Below are positions 8,713-17,822 of a DNA stretch of 64,000 bases, piece by piece. This DNA comes from Oscillospiraceae bacterium. GTDB taxonomy: Bacteria; Bacillota; Clostridia; Oscillospirales; Ruminococcaceae. The notes under the pieces are model-generated. The model was not told where the DNA came from. It saw nothing but the letters and a program-made list of their open reading frames with translations, and made no database searches. Positions within the stretch are counted from its first letter, which is position 1. Each line of letters starts with the position of its first letter. The stretch is from contig JAFXGY010000050.1 of NCBI GenBank assembly GCA_017536625.1, forward strand, positions 1-64,000, written 5' to 3'. The translations under genes were made by a program, and so were the position numbers.

Positions 8713-9780
8713 ATGCTTGAACAAAACGTCAGTCTGAAAGGAAAAAAGATTCTTGTAACCGGCGCCGCAGGGTTTATCGGCGCAAACCTTGTTACGGAAC
8801 TTTTTGGAAAGGAAGAAAACATCACCGTTGTCGGCTTCGACAGCATGAACGATTATTATGATGTTTCCCTGAAGGAATTTCGCCTTTCCGAAATAGAAAA
8901 ACTTGATAAAAACGGTTCTAAATGGATTTTTATCAAAGGAAACCTTGCGGATAAAGACCTTATCGAAAGCATTTTTGATGAATATAAATTTGAAGTGGTC
9001 GTGAATCTTGCAGCCCAGGCAGGGGTGCGCTATTCGATCACGAACCCGGAAGCATATATTGAATCCAATATAATCGGATTTTTCAATATTCTTGAAGCCT
9101 GCCGCCGGCACGAAGTGGAACATCTTGTTTATGCTTCAAGTTCTTCCGTTTATGGCAGCAACAAAAAAATTCCATACAGCACGGAGGATAAGGTTGATAA
9201 TCCGGTAAGCCTTTATGCGGCTACAAAAAAATCGAACGAGCTTTTTGCCCACGCTTATTCAAAGCTTTATAATATTCCTACAACGGGACTTCGTTTTTTC
9301 ACCGTTTACGGTCCTGCCGGAAGACCGGATATGGCATATTTCGGTTTTACAAACAAGCTGATAAAGGGCGAAAAAATCCAGATTTTCAATTATGGAAACT
9401 GCAAAAGGGATTTCACCTATGTTGACGATATTGTTGAAGGCATAGCAAGGGTGATGAAGCACGCACCGGAAAAGAAAACCGGTGAGGACGGGCTTCCGGT
9501 TCCACCCTGGAAAGTTTATAATATCGGAAACAATTCTCCGGAAAACCTTCTCGATTTTGTGGATATTCTTCAGAAGGAACTCGTAAGGGCGGGTGTTCTT
9601 CCGGAAGATTATGACTTTGAAGCCCATAAGGAACTTGTTCCGATGCAGGCGGGGGATGTTCCGGTTACTTATGCGGATGTTTCTGAACTGGAAGAAGATT
9701 TCGGCTTCAGACCTTCCACAAGTCTTGAAGAAGGCCTTGGAAAATTTGCCGATTGGTATAAAAATTATTATAATGTTTAA
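8713..9780 (+). CDS. UDP-glucuronate 4-epimerase-like NAD-dependent epimerase
   Basis: This 355-residue extended SDR enzyme has the NAD motif [10 protein letters not shown] (residues 18-27), a substrate segment DSMNDYYD typical of UDP-glucuronate 4-epimerases, the catalytic SSSVYG and Tyr-x-x-x-Lys ([10 protein letters not shown]), and [15 protein letters not shown]. It should interconvert UDP-glucuronate and UDP-galacturonate, using the product of the next gene. It is cytosolic. The ribosome site is weak (AAGAAGTGA). Context: precursor supply for an acidic polysaccharide. Confidence 0.87.
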   Translation: MLEQNVSLKGKKILVTGAAGFIGANLVTELFGKEENITVVGFDSMNDYYDVSLKEFRLSEIEKLDKNGSKWIFIKGNLADKDLIESIFDEYKFEVVVNLAAQAGVRYSITNPEAYIESNIIGFFNILEACRRHEVEHLVYASSSSVYGSNKKIPYSTEDKVDNPVSLYAATKKSNELFAHAYSKLYNIPTTGLRFFTVYGPAGRPDMAYFGFTNKLIKGEKIQIFNYGNCKRDFTYVDDIVEGIARVMKHAPEKKTGEDGLPVPPWKVYNIGNNSPENLLDFVDILQKELVRAGVLPEDYDFEAHKELVPMQAGDVPVTYADVSELEEDFGFRPSTSLEEGLGKFADWYKNYYNV

Positions 9781-9797
9781 GAAGAGAGGAAAAAGAA

Positions 9798-11030
9798 ATG
9801 AAAATTGCGGTTGCAGGCACAGGATATGTAGGCCTTTCCATTGCGGTTCTCCTTTCCCAGCACCATAAAGTAACGGCGGTGGATATTATCCCCGAAAAAG
9901 TCGAACTTATAAACAAAAGAATATCTCCGATTCAGGATGAGGAAATTGAAAGATTTTTTGCGGAAAAAGAACTCGACCTTACCGCGACTCTTGATGGCGA
10001 GAACGCTTATAAAGAAGCGGAAATGGTGGTTATTGCCGCACCGACGAATTACGATAGCAAAGAAAATTTCTTTGATACTTCCGCCGTTGAAGATGTTATC
10101 GACCTTGTTATGAAAGTAAACCCCAACGCGATTATGGTAATCAAATCCACGATTCCGGTGGGATATACCGAAAGCATCAGAAAGAAAACCGGTTCCGACA
10201 GAATCATTTTCAGCCCGGAATTTCTTCGGGAAAGCAAAGCGCTTTATGATAACCTTTATCCCAGCAGAATCGTAGTCGGAACCGACATGAACGACGAAAA
10301 ACTTGTTGAAGCGGCAAAGGTTTTTGCGGGGCTTCTTGAAGAAGGTGCCGCAAAGGAAAATATTCCCGTGCTCTTTATGAACTATACCGAAGCGGAAGCG
10401 GTAAAGCTTTTTGCGAACACATATCTTGCCCTTCGTGTTGCATATTTCAATGAACTTGATACCTATGCCGAAATGAAAGGTCTTAATACCCAGACCATCA
10501 TCGACGGTGTTTGCCTCGACCCAAGAATCGGCGGACATTATAACAATCCTTCCTTCGGTTACGGCGGTTACTGCCTTCCCAAAGATACAAAACAGCTTCT
10601 TGCAAACTATAAAGATGTTCCCCAAAATCTTATCGAGGCCATAGTAAATTCCAACAGAACCAGAAAAGATTTCATTGCGGACAGAGTTCTTTCCATGGCA
10701 GGATATTACAATGAAAACAGCGATTGGGATTCCGATAAAGAAAAGGAAATCACTGTCGGCGTTTACCGTCTTACTATGAAGAGCAATTCCGATAACTTCA
10801 GAAAAAGCTCCATCCAGGGCGTTATGAAACGAGTTAAGGCAAAGGGCGCAAAAGTGATCATCTTTGAACCGACCCTTAAGGACGGCGAACATTTCTTCGG
10901 AAGCCTTGTGGTGAACGACCTTGAAAAATTCAAGGGAATGAGCGATGTTATAGTGGCAAACCGCTATGACAGCTGCCTTGATGATGTTGAAGAAAAAGTT
11001 TATACAAGGGATCTTTACAGAAGAGATTGA
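9798..11030 (+). CDS. ugd: UDP-glucose 6-dehydrogenase
   Basis: This 410-residue nucleotide-sugar dehydrogenase oxidises UDP-glucose twice to UDP-glucuronate. It has the NAD motif GTGYVGLS (residues 7-14), KSTIPVGYT, the [19 protein letters not shown] block and the active-site Cys in [14 protein letters not shown]. The length and the [16 protein letters not shown] start match the short bacterial Ugd/CapL group. It lies 17 nt after the epimerase; together they give UDP-glucuronate and UDP-galacturonate. Start follows an AGAGGAAAAAG site. Confidence 0.9.
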   Translation: MKIAVAGTGYVGLSIAVLLSQHHKVTAVDIIPEKVELINKRISPIQDEEIERFFAEKELDLTATLDGENAYKEAEMVVIAAPTNYDSKENFFDTSAVEDVIDLVMKVNPNAIMVIKSTIPVGYTESIRKKTGSDRIIFSPEFLRESKALYDNLYPSRIVVGTDMNDEKLVEAAKVFAGLLEEGAAKENIPVLFMNYTEAEAVKLFANTYLALRVAYFNELDTYAEMKGLNTQTIIDGVCLDPRIGGHYNNPSFGYGGYCLPKDTKQLLANYKDVPQNLIEAIVNSNRTRKDFIADRVLSMAGYYNENSDWDSDKEKEITVGVYRLTMKSNSDNFRKSSIQGVMKRVKAKGAKVIIFEPTLKDGEHFFGSLVVNDLEKFKGMSDVIVANRYDSCLDDVEEKVYTRDLYRRD

Positions 11031-11075
11031 GTTTGGGACTTTGTGAATCTTTTTAAAAAACCAGGGGATAAATAA

Positions 11076-12986
11076 ATGAACATAAAAAAATTTCTTGAAG
11101 GAAAAAACAGAAGAATAGTTCTTGTTGTTTTTGATATGCTGTGCTTTTTGGGCATAAATATTCTTTATGGAATAATGGCCGCGTTTCTCGAACACGGCAT
11201 GCCAATGAGCGATTTGAAAATATTTGCGATAAACTCTCTTCTTCTGTTCATCGGAATGTTTTTCTTCCGCATTTTCTTCAATATTTACAGAACAGTCTGG
11301 CGATATACGAGTACGAAGTCCTATTTTATGCTTGTAATGTCGGATTTTCTCGGAAGCATTACTGCAATTCTGTTTGCTTATATTTTTTCAACATACGGAG
11401 GAATCTGGCATTTCGCAATGGTTGCGCCGCTTACGGCTCTGCTCACCCTTATGTCAAGGTTTACATACCGTCTGCTGTATAAAAAGATGAACGGTGCAAA
11501 AGCAAATGCCGTTCAAAAGAATACTGCCCTTATCGGAGCGGGTCAGCTTGGTTCAAACCTTGCAAATGACCTTCTCAGCAATCCTAAATCAAAATACAGA
11601 CCGAGCTTTTTTGTGGATGCTGACAAACTTAAAATAGGAAGAAAAGTCGCAGGTCTTGAAGTTTTTTCTCCGGAAGAAGCACAGCAGAACATCGATAAAT
11701 ATCAAGTAACGGATGTTATTATTTCCATAACAAAGCTCGGGAATGAAAGAGCTTCGGAACTTTATGAAATTTACAGCGGATACGGCTGCAAGGTCAAAAT
11801 ATATGATTCCCTTGCGCACGAAGTTGCCGAAAACGATGCGGAAAAGAAAAGGGTCATCCGTGATTTTCAGATAGAAGACCTCCTTTTCAGAAAAGAACTT
11901 TCCATAAATGACAAAGCGGTTCTCGGATATTACAAAGGCAAAACCGTTCTTGTAACCGGCGGCGGCGGTTCCATCGGAAGCGAAATCTGCCGTCAGATAG
12001 CAAAATGCGAACCGAAAAAGCTGGTAATTCTTGATATTTATGAAAACAATGCCTATGATATCCAGCAGGAACTTATAAGAACTTATAATGAAAAACTTAA
12101 TCTTGCTGTCGAAATCGCTTCGGTAAGGGATATTAGTCGGCTTGATTATCTGTTCAGGAAATACAGACCGGAAGTCGTTTTTCACGCTGCGGCGCATAAG
12201 CATGTTCCCTTGATGGAAAACAGCGGTTATGAAGCGATAAAAAACAATATATTGGGAACTTACAATACCGCTGATATGGCGGAAAAATACGGTGCGGAAA
12301 AATTTATACTCATATCCACAGATAAAGCCGTGAACCCGACGAACGTTATGGGTGCAACAAAAAGATTCTGTGAGATGATTGTTCAGAGCAGAAAAGAAAG
12401 CAAAACAAGTTTTGCAGCAGTAAGGTTCGGAAATGTTCTCGGTTCAAACGGTTCCGTAATCCCGCTTTTCAAAAAACAGATTGAAGCGGGCGGTCCGGTA
12501 ACAATTACGGATAAACGCATAATAAGATACTTTATGACCATTCCGGAAGCAAGCCAGCTTGTTATCCAGGCCGGTGCCATGGCAAAACGCGGCGAACTTT
12601 TTGTGCTCGATATGGGAAAACCGGTTAAAATATATGACCTTGCCCTTAATATGATAAGGCTTTCCGGGCTTGAACCGGAAAAGGATATCGAAATTAGGGA
12701 AATCGGACTTCGTCCGGGCGAAAAACTTTATGAAGAACTTCTTATAAAGAGCGAAACCCTTGATAAAACAGAAAATAATATGATTTTTATCGAGCGTGAT
12801 GCCGCCCCGGAAAGAGAAGAAGTTGAAAAGAACATAAAAATTCTTAAAAACGCTGCGGAAAAATGGGATAATTCCGAAGGACCCGATGCAAGAGAGATTC
12901 TTATGGAAATTGTTCCAACTTTCAAAAATCCCGCGGCAGTAAATAAAGAAGCGGAAAAATCCGAAGAAATGAAAAATGTAAAATGA
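11076..12986 (+). CDS. Membrane-bound nucleotide-sugar dehydratase/epimerase (CapD/WbpM family)
   Basis: This 636-residue protein has four N-terminal membrane segments (about residues 15-120), a first Rossmann-like domain (LIGAGQLGSNLAND) and a second SDR domain with GGGGSIGSE (about residues 294-302), HAAAHKHVPLME and a Ser/Thr-Met-Lys-type site around STDKAVNPTNVMGATKR. Relatives (WbpM, CapD, PglF) are UDP-GlcNAc 4,6-dehydratases that open routes to bacillosamine, QuiNAc or FucNAc. It therefore supplies a deoxyamino sugar for the polymer. It follows ugd by 45 nt with an AGGGGA site. The exact product is not decidable. Confidence 0.87.
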   Translation: MNIKKFLEGKNRRIVLVVFDMLCFLGINILYGIMAAFLEHGMPMSDLKIFAINSLLLFIGMFFFRIFFNIYRTVWRYTSTKSYFMLVMSDFLGSITAILFAYIFSTYGGIWHFAMVAPLTALLTLMSRFTYRLLYKKMNGAKANAVQKNTALIGAGQLGSNLANDLLSNPKSKYRPSFFVDADKLKIGRKVAGLEVFSPEEAQQNIDKYQVTDVIISITKLGNERASELYEIYSGYGCKVKIYDSLAHEVAENDAEKKRVIRDFQIEDLLFRKELSINDKAVLGYYKGKTVLVTGGGGSIGSEICRQIAKCEPKKLVILDIYENNAYDIQQELIRTYNEKLNLAVEIASVRDISRLDYLFRKYRPEVVFHAAAHKHVPLMENSGYEAIKNNILGTYNTADMAEKYGAEKFILISTDKAVNPTNVMGATKRFCEMIVQSRKESKTSFAAVRFGNVLGSNGSVIPLFKKQIEAGGPVTITDKRIIRYFMTIPEASQLVIQAGAMAKRGELFVLDMGKPVKIYDLALNMIRLSGLEPEKDIEIREIGLRPGEKLYEELLIKSETLDKTENNMIFIERDAAPEREEVEKNIKILKNAAEKWDNSEGPDAREILMEIVPTFKNPAAVNKEAEKSEEMKNVK

Positions 12987-13004
12987 TTTGAACAGGAGGT
13001 AAAA

Positions 13005-13934
13005 ATGAGCAGCAGAGACAAAAAATTCCTTATTATAATCGGTGCGCTTGTTCTGGCACTTGTTGCGGTGGTTATCATCGTTGTGGTTTCCTTTACCGGA
13101 GAAAACAGCGAAGAAGGACAAAACCCCCAAAGCGGCCAAATAGTTATCACCGATAACAATCAAAACAGCCAAAACGGCGAAGAAGGCAAGAAAGAAAACA
13201 ATACTCCTGTAAATAACCCGGATATTCTTACTGAAGGAACAGAAGTTTCCACCCCTTGCGGAATTGTTTTTTATCCGGGAGAATGGGAAGACCATGTCGA
13301 GGTGGAAAACATAAAGAAAGATAACGGTGAAACCATCCGCTTCTTTGCAAAGATCGAGGGAAAAGAAAAAATAGCTCTTTTTGACCTCAACTTCGGAATC
13401 GCAGAAGGAAATCGGCTTGGAAGTGTAAAAGCCGGAGAAAAGAAAATCGATCTTTATTGCGTTGTTTATGAATCGGATTTTAAAGGTGAATGGTCCGAGG
13501 AAGAAAAAAATATAGTCTATTCCATGCAGGAAGGTTTCAACAACATAACTGCCCAGCTTGAAATAGATACTTCCGTAAGCGAAGCTGTGGATCCTTCCGG
13601 AAATAAAGTTAAGATCAAAACCCCTTACGGAACGATAAATTTCCCGGGAGAATGGGAAGAATATCTTGTAACAGAGGTTGACAGCACGGGTGATTATACG
13701 GTAAAATTTTATGCGGAAATAGACGGAAAAAAATTCGGGCTTTTTGATTTCATATTCGGCGCAGAAAGCGATTCCAGCTTTGGAAAAGTCAAAGCCGATG
13801 ACGGAAGCGAAGCATGGCTTAATGTTACCGTTCACGAATTTGTTCCGGATGATGAAACCGAAAGCTCAACAGAAGATATTGTTTATGGAATGCAGGAAGC
13901 GTTCAACGATATCGCTGAAGATCTTATCGGCTGA
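13005..13934 (+). CDS. Membrane-anchored protein with two repeated domains, unknown function
   Basis: 309 residues. One N-terminal membrane segment (about 7-28, few charges) is followed by a Gln/Asn/Glu-rich linker (to about 70) and two related domains of about 105 residues. Each begins TPxGxxxxPGEWE (near residues 82 and 206), contains an LFDxxFG stretch and ends with IVYxMQExFN. The protein is therefore extracytoplasmic. It lies between the dehydratase and the chain-length kinase, so a role in capsule assembly or wall attachment is plausible, but I recognise no family. Start follows AGGAGGT. Confidence 0.7.
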   Translation: MSSRDKKFLIIIGALVLALVAVVIIVVVSFTGENSEEGQNPQSGQIVITDNNQNSQNGEEGKKENNTPVNNPDILTEGTEVSTPCGIVFYPGEWEDHVEVENIKKDNGETIRFFAKIEGKEKIALFDLNFGIAEGNRLGSVKAGEKKIDLYCVVYESDFKGEWSEEEKNIVYSMQEGFNNITAQLEIDTSVSEAVDPSGNKVKIKTPYGTINFPGEWEEYLVTEVDSTGDYTVKFYAEIDGKKFGLFDFIFGAESDSSFGKVKADDGSEAWLNVTVHEFVPDDETESSTEDIVYGMQEAFNDIAEDLIG

Positions 13935-13965
13935 TATAAACAATATTTAAAGAAAGGTGCATCAG

Positions 13966-15621
13966 ATGAACGAAAACAAAATTATCAGAAGTGAAGATGT
14001 CGGTATAGATATCCAAAGGGTTCTTGGCGCTCTGATAAAAAGAGCGTGGGTTATTATTCTGACCTCTGTTCTTGCGGCACTCATCGCTTTTGGGGTAACT
14101 TTTTATTTCATAACCCCTATGTATAAATCTTCCGCAATGTTTTATGTAAACAATAACGACATTTCGGTGGGCAATGTTACCGCAAGCATTACCGCAAACG
14201 ACCTTGCTGCAGCGCAGAGCCTTGTTGATTCCTATATCGTAATTCTTAAAACCAGAGGAACTCTTAACGACGTTATCGATTATGCGGAAATATCAAAAAC
14301 ATATTCCGAAGTAAAGAATATGATTTCCGCGGAAGCGGTAAACTCCACCGAGATTTTTGAAATTTCGGTAACCAGCCCGGATCCGGAAGAAGCAGAAAAA
14401 ATTGCGAATGCAATTGCCTATATCCTCCCGAAAAGAATCGGCAACATCATAGAAGGTTCTTCTGCAAAAGTTGTTGATTATGCAATAGTTGCTTCCAGCC
14501 CCAGCTCTCCGAGCTATACCCAGAACACAATCATTGGATTCCTTATCGGTTTTGTCATCAGCGCAGGTTATATCGTCATTCGCGAAATCTTCGACCTTAC
14601 CATCAGAACCGATGAAGATATTACCATGGTTTGCAAATACCCGATTCTTGCGGAAGTGCCGGATATGAAAGCACCTTCCAAGGGCGGTTATTATTACGCC
14701 AACGGTAAGAGAAAGAAAAAATACGGCGCGTATGGAAACAGCGGACAGACCAAGGACGGAAAAGTGGAACTTTTCGGCGACAATATCAGCTTTGCCGCAG
14801 CGGAAGCTTATAAGCTGCTCAGAACAAAAATCCAGTTCTCCTTCGCGGATGAAAACGATTGCCACGTTCTCTGCACCACTTCCGCACTCGCCGGTGAAGG
14901 AAAATCTCTTTCTTCCATCAATATGGCCTGTTCTCTTGCACAGCTTGATAAAAAAGTTCTTCTTGTCGACTGCGACCTTCGCCGTCCTTCCATTGCTGCA
15001 AAAATCGGCGTTCAAAAATCTCCCGGTCTTTCGGATTACCTTACCCGCCACGTTCACAGCGGCGATATAATCCAGGAATTCAGCATCGGCACCTCCATCA
15101 AATTCGATGTTGTTTCCGCCGGAAGAATCCCCCCGAACCCCATGGAACTTCTCGGTTCCACAAGAATGGAAAAAGTGGTCAACAAGTTCAAGGATGTTTA
15201 TGACTATATCATTCTCGACCTTCCTCCCGTTGAGGAAGTTTCCGATGCTCTTGTTGCCGCAAAACTTGCGGATGGCGTTCTTCTTGTTGTCCGCCAGGAT
15301 TACTGCAACAGAACCGCCATCGAAAATGCTGTTGAACAGCTCGAATTCGTGAGCGCCAAAATACTCGGCGTAATCTTCAACGCAACTTATGAAGACGGCA
15401 TTGGCAAAAAATATTATTATAAAGGCAAATATTACGGCAAAAAATACTACGGCTACCGTTACGGTTACAGATATGGCTACAGAAGTTACAGCAACAGCTA
15501 TGAAAACAGTGCTGAAGAAGCCAAAAAAGCCGCAAAGGACCGTATAGTGAACGAGGAACTCAATAAGCTCGTAAGGAGAAGAAAAAGTTCCGACGACAAC
15601 CAGAACAACACGAAGGTATAA
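13966..15621 (+). CDS. Fused polysaccharide co-polymerase and BY-type tyrosine kinase (CapA/CapB, CpsC/CpsD)
   Basis: 551 residues. A Wzz-type chain-length domain with membrane segments near 25-45 and 190-210 leads into a cytosolic P-loop kinase domain: Walker A LAGEGKSLSS, Walker A' VLLVDCDLRRPS, Walker B YIILDLPP. The C-terminus carries an unusually dense tyrosine cluster (more than 15 Tyr between about residues 480 and 518), the autophosphorylation tail. Most Bacillota split these parts into two genes; here they are one chain, as in proteobacterial Wzc. ATG 13966 is chosen because AAAGG at 13953-13957 is well spaced; GTG 13957 overlaps that site. It acts with the phosphatase that follows. 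Confidence 0.9.
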   Translation: MNENKIIRSEDVGIDIQRVLGALIKRAWVIILTSVLAALIAFGVTFYFITPMYKSSAMFYVNNNDISVGNVTASITANDLAAAQSLVDSYIVILKTRGTLNDVIDYAEISKTYSEVKNMISAEAVNSTEIFEISVTSPDPEEAEKIANAIAYILPKRIGNIIEGSSAKVVDYAIVASSPSSPSYTQNTIIGFLIGFVISAGYIVIREIFDLTIRTDEDITMVCKYPILAEVPDMKAPSKGGYYYANGKRKKKYGAYGNSGQTKDGKVELFGDNISFAAAEAYKLLRTKIQFSFADENDCHVLCTTSALAGEGKSLSSINMACSLAQLDKKVLLVDCDLRRPSIAAKIGVQKSPGLSDYLTRHVHSGDIIQEFSIGTSIKFDVVSAGRIPPNPMELLGSTRMEKVVNKFKDVYDYIILDLPPVEEVSDALVAAKLADGVLLVVRQDYCNRTAIENAVEQLEFVSAKILGVIFNATYEDGIGKKYYYKGKYYGKKYYGYRYGYRYGYRSYSNSYENSAEEAKKAAKDRIVNEELNKLVRRRKSSDDNQNNTKV

Positions 15622-15624
15622 ATT

Positions 15625-16329
15625 ATGTTTATAGATTTTCACACTCACATCCTTCCGGGAATAGATGACGGAAGCGCTTCTGTGGAAGAATCTATCGAGC
15701 TTCTTAAAAAAGAAGCGGAACAGGGAATAACCAGAGTTGTTGCAACCCCTCATTTTTATGCCCAGCATGATACCCCGGAGGAATTCCTTGAACGCAGGAA
15801 CAAAGCGTTCATAGAACTTTCGGAAGAAATGAAAAAATATTCCGGTCTTCCGGAAATAACCCTTGGCGCGGAAGTATATTATTACCGCGGAATTGCCGAT
15901 TCCGAAGCCCTTGATTTGTTGACATTGAACGGTAAAAGGTTTATACTTATAGAGATGCCGATGACCGAATGGACGGAAAGCATGTATCAGGAAATTGAGG
16001 CCATTTACAGAAGAAGGGGAATAACCCCGATAATGGCTCATATGGATAGATATATATCCCCTTTTGCAACCCATAAAATTCCGGAAAAATTCGCGAAGCT
16101 GCCCGTTCTTGTTCAGGCAAACGCAAGCTTTTTCCAAAAAGGCGGGTTTACTTCCAATCTCGCATTCAGGCTTTTGAAGGTGGATAAAATCCAGCTTCTC
16201 GGTTCGGATTGTCATAACATGACCACAAGGGTACCAAATCTTTCCGGAGCAATCGAGGCAATCGAAAAAAAATTCGGAAAAGAAATGATCGAACGCATAA
16301 ATAAATACGGAGAAACCGTATTAAACTGA
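15625..16329 (+). CDS. PHP-type protein-tyrosine phosphatase (CpsB/CapC/YwqE)
   Basis: 234 residues with the metal-binding PHP pattern: FHTHILPGIDDG (residues 4-15), TPHFY, the conserved AEVYY and HMDRY, and a C-terminal SDCHNM. These manganese-dependent enzymes dephosphorylate the tyrosine tail of the cognate kinase and so control polymer length and export. It lies 3 nt after the kinase gene, so both are co-translated. Cytosolic. Confidence 0.92.
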   Translation: MFIDFHTHILPGIDDGSASVEESIELLKKEAEQGITRVVATPHFYAQHDTPEEFLERRNKAFIELSEEMKKYSGLPEITLGAEVYYYRGIADSEALDLLTLNGKRFILIEMPMTEWTESMYQEIEAIYRRRGITPIMAHMDRYISPFATHKIPEKFAKLPVLVQANASFFQKGGFTSNLAFRLLKVDKIQLLGSDCHNMTTRVPNLSGAIEAIEKKFGKEMIERINKYGETVLN

Positions 16330-16360
16330 ATAAAAAATAATTTGTAAGGGAGATTTTACT

Positions 16361-16651
16361 ATGAAAAAAATTATCAGCATGATTCTCGCACTCGTAATGG
16401 TATTCGCGATGGGAGCAACCGTTTTTGCAGCAACTGCAGGCGTCGGCAGCATGCCTTCCCATGAACATAACTGGGATGATTGGGAAGAATATGATGACAG
16501 ATGGGAACGCACCTGCGAAGAATGCGGCATCACCGAAATTATCTATAAAGACGGCGTTGACGAAGCAAACCCCGAAACCGGCGCTGCTTCCGCATTCGGC
16601 ATGATCGCTCTTGTTTCCGCAGCAGCTGTTTCTGCTTTCAAACGTAAATAA
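16361..16651 (+). CDS. Small secreted protein with NPETG sorting-like C-terminus
   Basis: 96 residues: signal peptide (about 1-24, cleavage near VFA-AT), a short acidic His/Trp-rich body with a CEECG pair, then NPETG followed by a hydrophobic stretch and a KRK end. This layout matches sortase substrates of the NPxTG type, with an unusually small exported domain of about 50 residues. Two Cys and two His near the signal end could bind a metal or form a disulfide; this is inference. It has its own AAGGGAG site and lies between the phosphatase and LCP genes. No sortase gene lies in the window. Confidence 0.78.
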   Translation: MKKIISMILALVMVFAMGATVFAATAGVGSMPSHEHNWDDWEEYDDRWERTCEECGITEIIYKDGVDEANPETGAASAFGMIALVSAAAVSAFKRK

Positions 16652-16681
16652 TAAAACTTTTTCAAAGGAAAAGGTATCATA

Positions 16682-17668
16682 ATGGAAAACAGTAAGATTC
16701 TGAAAAAACTTGTTTTCGCCGGTGCCGGATTAATCCTTTTGATTGCAACCATTTTCGGTGGACTTCATATTCTGGAGTCCACTGTTTTTTTAAATGATGA
16801 GGAACAGCCGAGCGAAATTTCGAGTTCAAAAACGGTAGAAAAAGATGAGATAAAATATTTTCCCCGTCAGGATATAACCACGCTTCTTTTAATCGGCGTT
16901 GACGAAGACGGTCCGGTCGAGGAAAAAGACCCGAACGAAAGCAGCGCTTATGCCGATGCGGCGGCGCTTTTGGTTTTTGACGAAAAGAATAAAACAATAA
17001 ATGCCATTGCCCTTAACCGCGACAGCATGGTTGAAATGACAATGCTTGATGAAAACGGAAGAAGGAAAGGAACCTTCTTCGGTCAGCTTGCTTTTTCCCA
17101 TTCCTTCGGAAACGGGCTTGAAGAAAGCTGCGAAAACACCCTTTGGACAGTTTCCGACCTTCTTTACGGAACTGAAATCGATTATTACATCTCGATGAAT
17201 ATGGGCGCGATTACGATTGCAAACGACTTTGTGGGCGGCGTTACGGTCAACGTTAAAGATGATTTTTCGGAAGCGGGTTATGATATTCCAAAAGGCGAAT
17301 ATACTCTTTTGGGTGAAGATGCGGAAACATTTGTAAGGCTGAGAAGAGGTATCGGCGACAGCCTTAATACTTCTCGAATGGAACGCCAAAGGGAATATGC
17401 TTTTGGGTTTGCTGATGCCATTGAGGCAAAAACCGACGAGAACAGCCTTTTTATAGTCGATCTTTATCAGGAAATAAGCGATTATATCGTGACGGATTGT
17501 TCTGTGGAAATTCTTTCCTCCCTTGCCGAAAAATTTGAAAATTATGAATTCATGGACGTTGTTTCGCCGAAGGGAGAATATGTTCTTGGCGAAAAATTCA
17601 TGGAATTTTATATTGATGAGGAAGATCTTGACCGCATAATTATGGAATATCTTTATGCCCCGAAATAA
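16682..17668 (+). CDS. LytR-CpsA-Psr (LCP) family wall-polymer attachment protein
   Basis: 328 residues: one N-terminal membrane helix (about 9-31), then the LCP domain with LLIGVDED, DAAALLVF, the conserved NRDSMVEM block (usual consensus RDT), a central GGVTVNVKDDF and RLRRGIGDSLNTSRMERQREY. LCP enzymes transfer undecaprenyl-linked polymers to peptidoglycan outside the cell. It is the last gene of the capsule run and is followed 5 nt later by a strong terminator. Confidence 0.9.
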   Translation: MENSKILKKLVFAGAGLILLIATIFGGLHILESTVFLNDEEQPSEISSSKTVEKDEIKYFPRQDITTLLLIGVDEDGPVEEKDPNESSAYADAAALLVFDEKNKTINAIALNRDSMVEMTMLDENGRRKGTFFGQLAFSHSFGNGLEESCENTLWTVSDLLYGTEIDYYISMNMGAITIANDFVGGVTVNVKDDFSEAGYDIPKGEYTLLGEDAETFVRLRRGIGDSLNTSRMERQREYAFGFADAIEAKTDENSLFIVDLYQEISDYIVTDCSVEILSSLAEKFENYEFMDVVSPKGEYVLGEKFMEFYIDEEDLDRIIMEYLYAPK

Positions 17669-17672
17669 AATG

Positions 17673-17710
17673 AAATCCCGTGCTCAAAATTTGAGCACGG
17701 GATTTTTTTT
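17673..17710 (+). terminator. Intrinsic terminator ending the capsule operon
   Basis: A 16-bp perfect inverted repeat around 17689 (17673-17688 with 17690-17705) runs into eight T. It follows the LCP stop codon. Confidence 0.93.
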
Positions 17711-17729
17711 CTTGAGCACAAAAAAATTA

Positions 17730-17758
17730 TTGACAAAACCGGAAAAATGGGGTAATAT
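17730..17758 (+). promoter_or_regulatory. Sigma-A promoter of the SPFH/RHH operon
   Basis: TTGACA (17730-17735), a 17-bp spacer and TAATAT (17753-17758) form a near-consensus promoter 65 nt before the SPFH start. Confidence 0.85.
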
Positions 17759-17763
17759 GATGT

Positions 17764-17783
17764 TGATATCAGAATGATATCAG
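17764..17783 (+). promoter_or_regulatory. Tandem palindromic operator-like repeat at the transcription start
   Basis: TGATATCAG occurs at 17764-17772 and again at 17775-17783, an 11-bp period. Each copy holds the perfect 8-bp palindrome TGATATCA. The pair sits just downstream of the -10 box, over the expected start site, where a repressor would block transcription. Tandem 8-bp palindromes are the layout bound by MetJ-like ribbon-helix-helix dimers, and the operon encodes such a protein at 18907. Confidence 0.6.
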
Positions 17784-17822
17784 ATTTTGCCAGATTACCA
17801 TCTATGAAAGGATGATTTGTTT

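Noticed and set aside
14293..16215. 640-codon open frame on the minus strand opposite the kinase and phosphatase genes
   Set aside because: No ribosome site or domain pattern. Long antisense frames occur opposite many genes here (also 12444-13835 and 9777-11195) because codon usage avoids the triplets that would be stops on the other strand.
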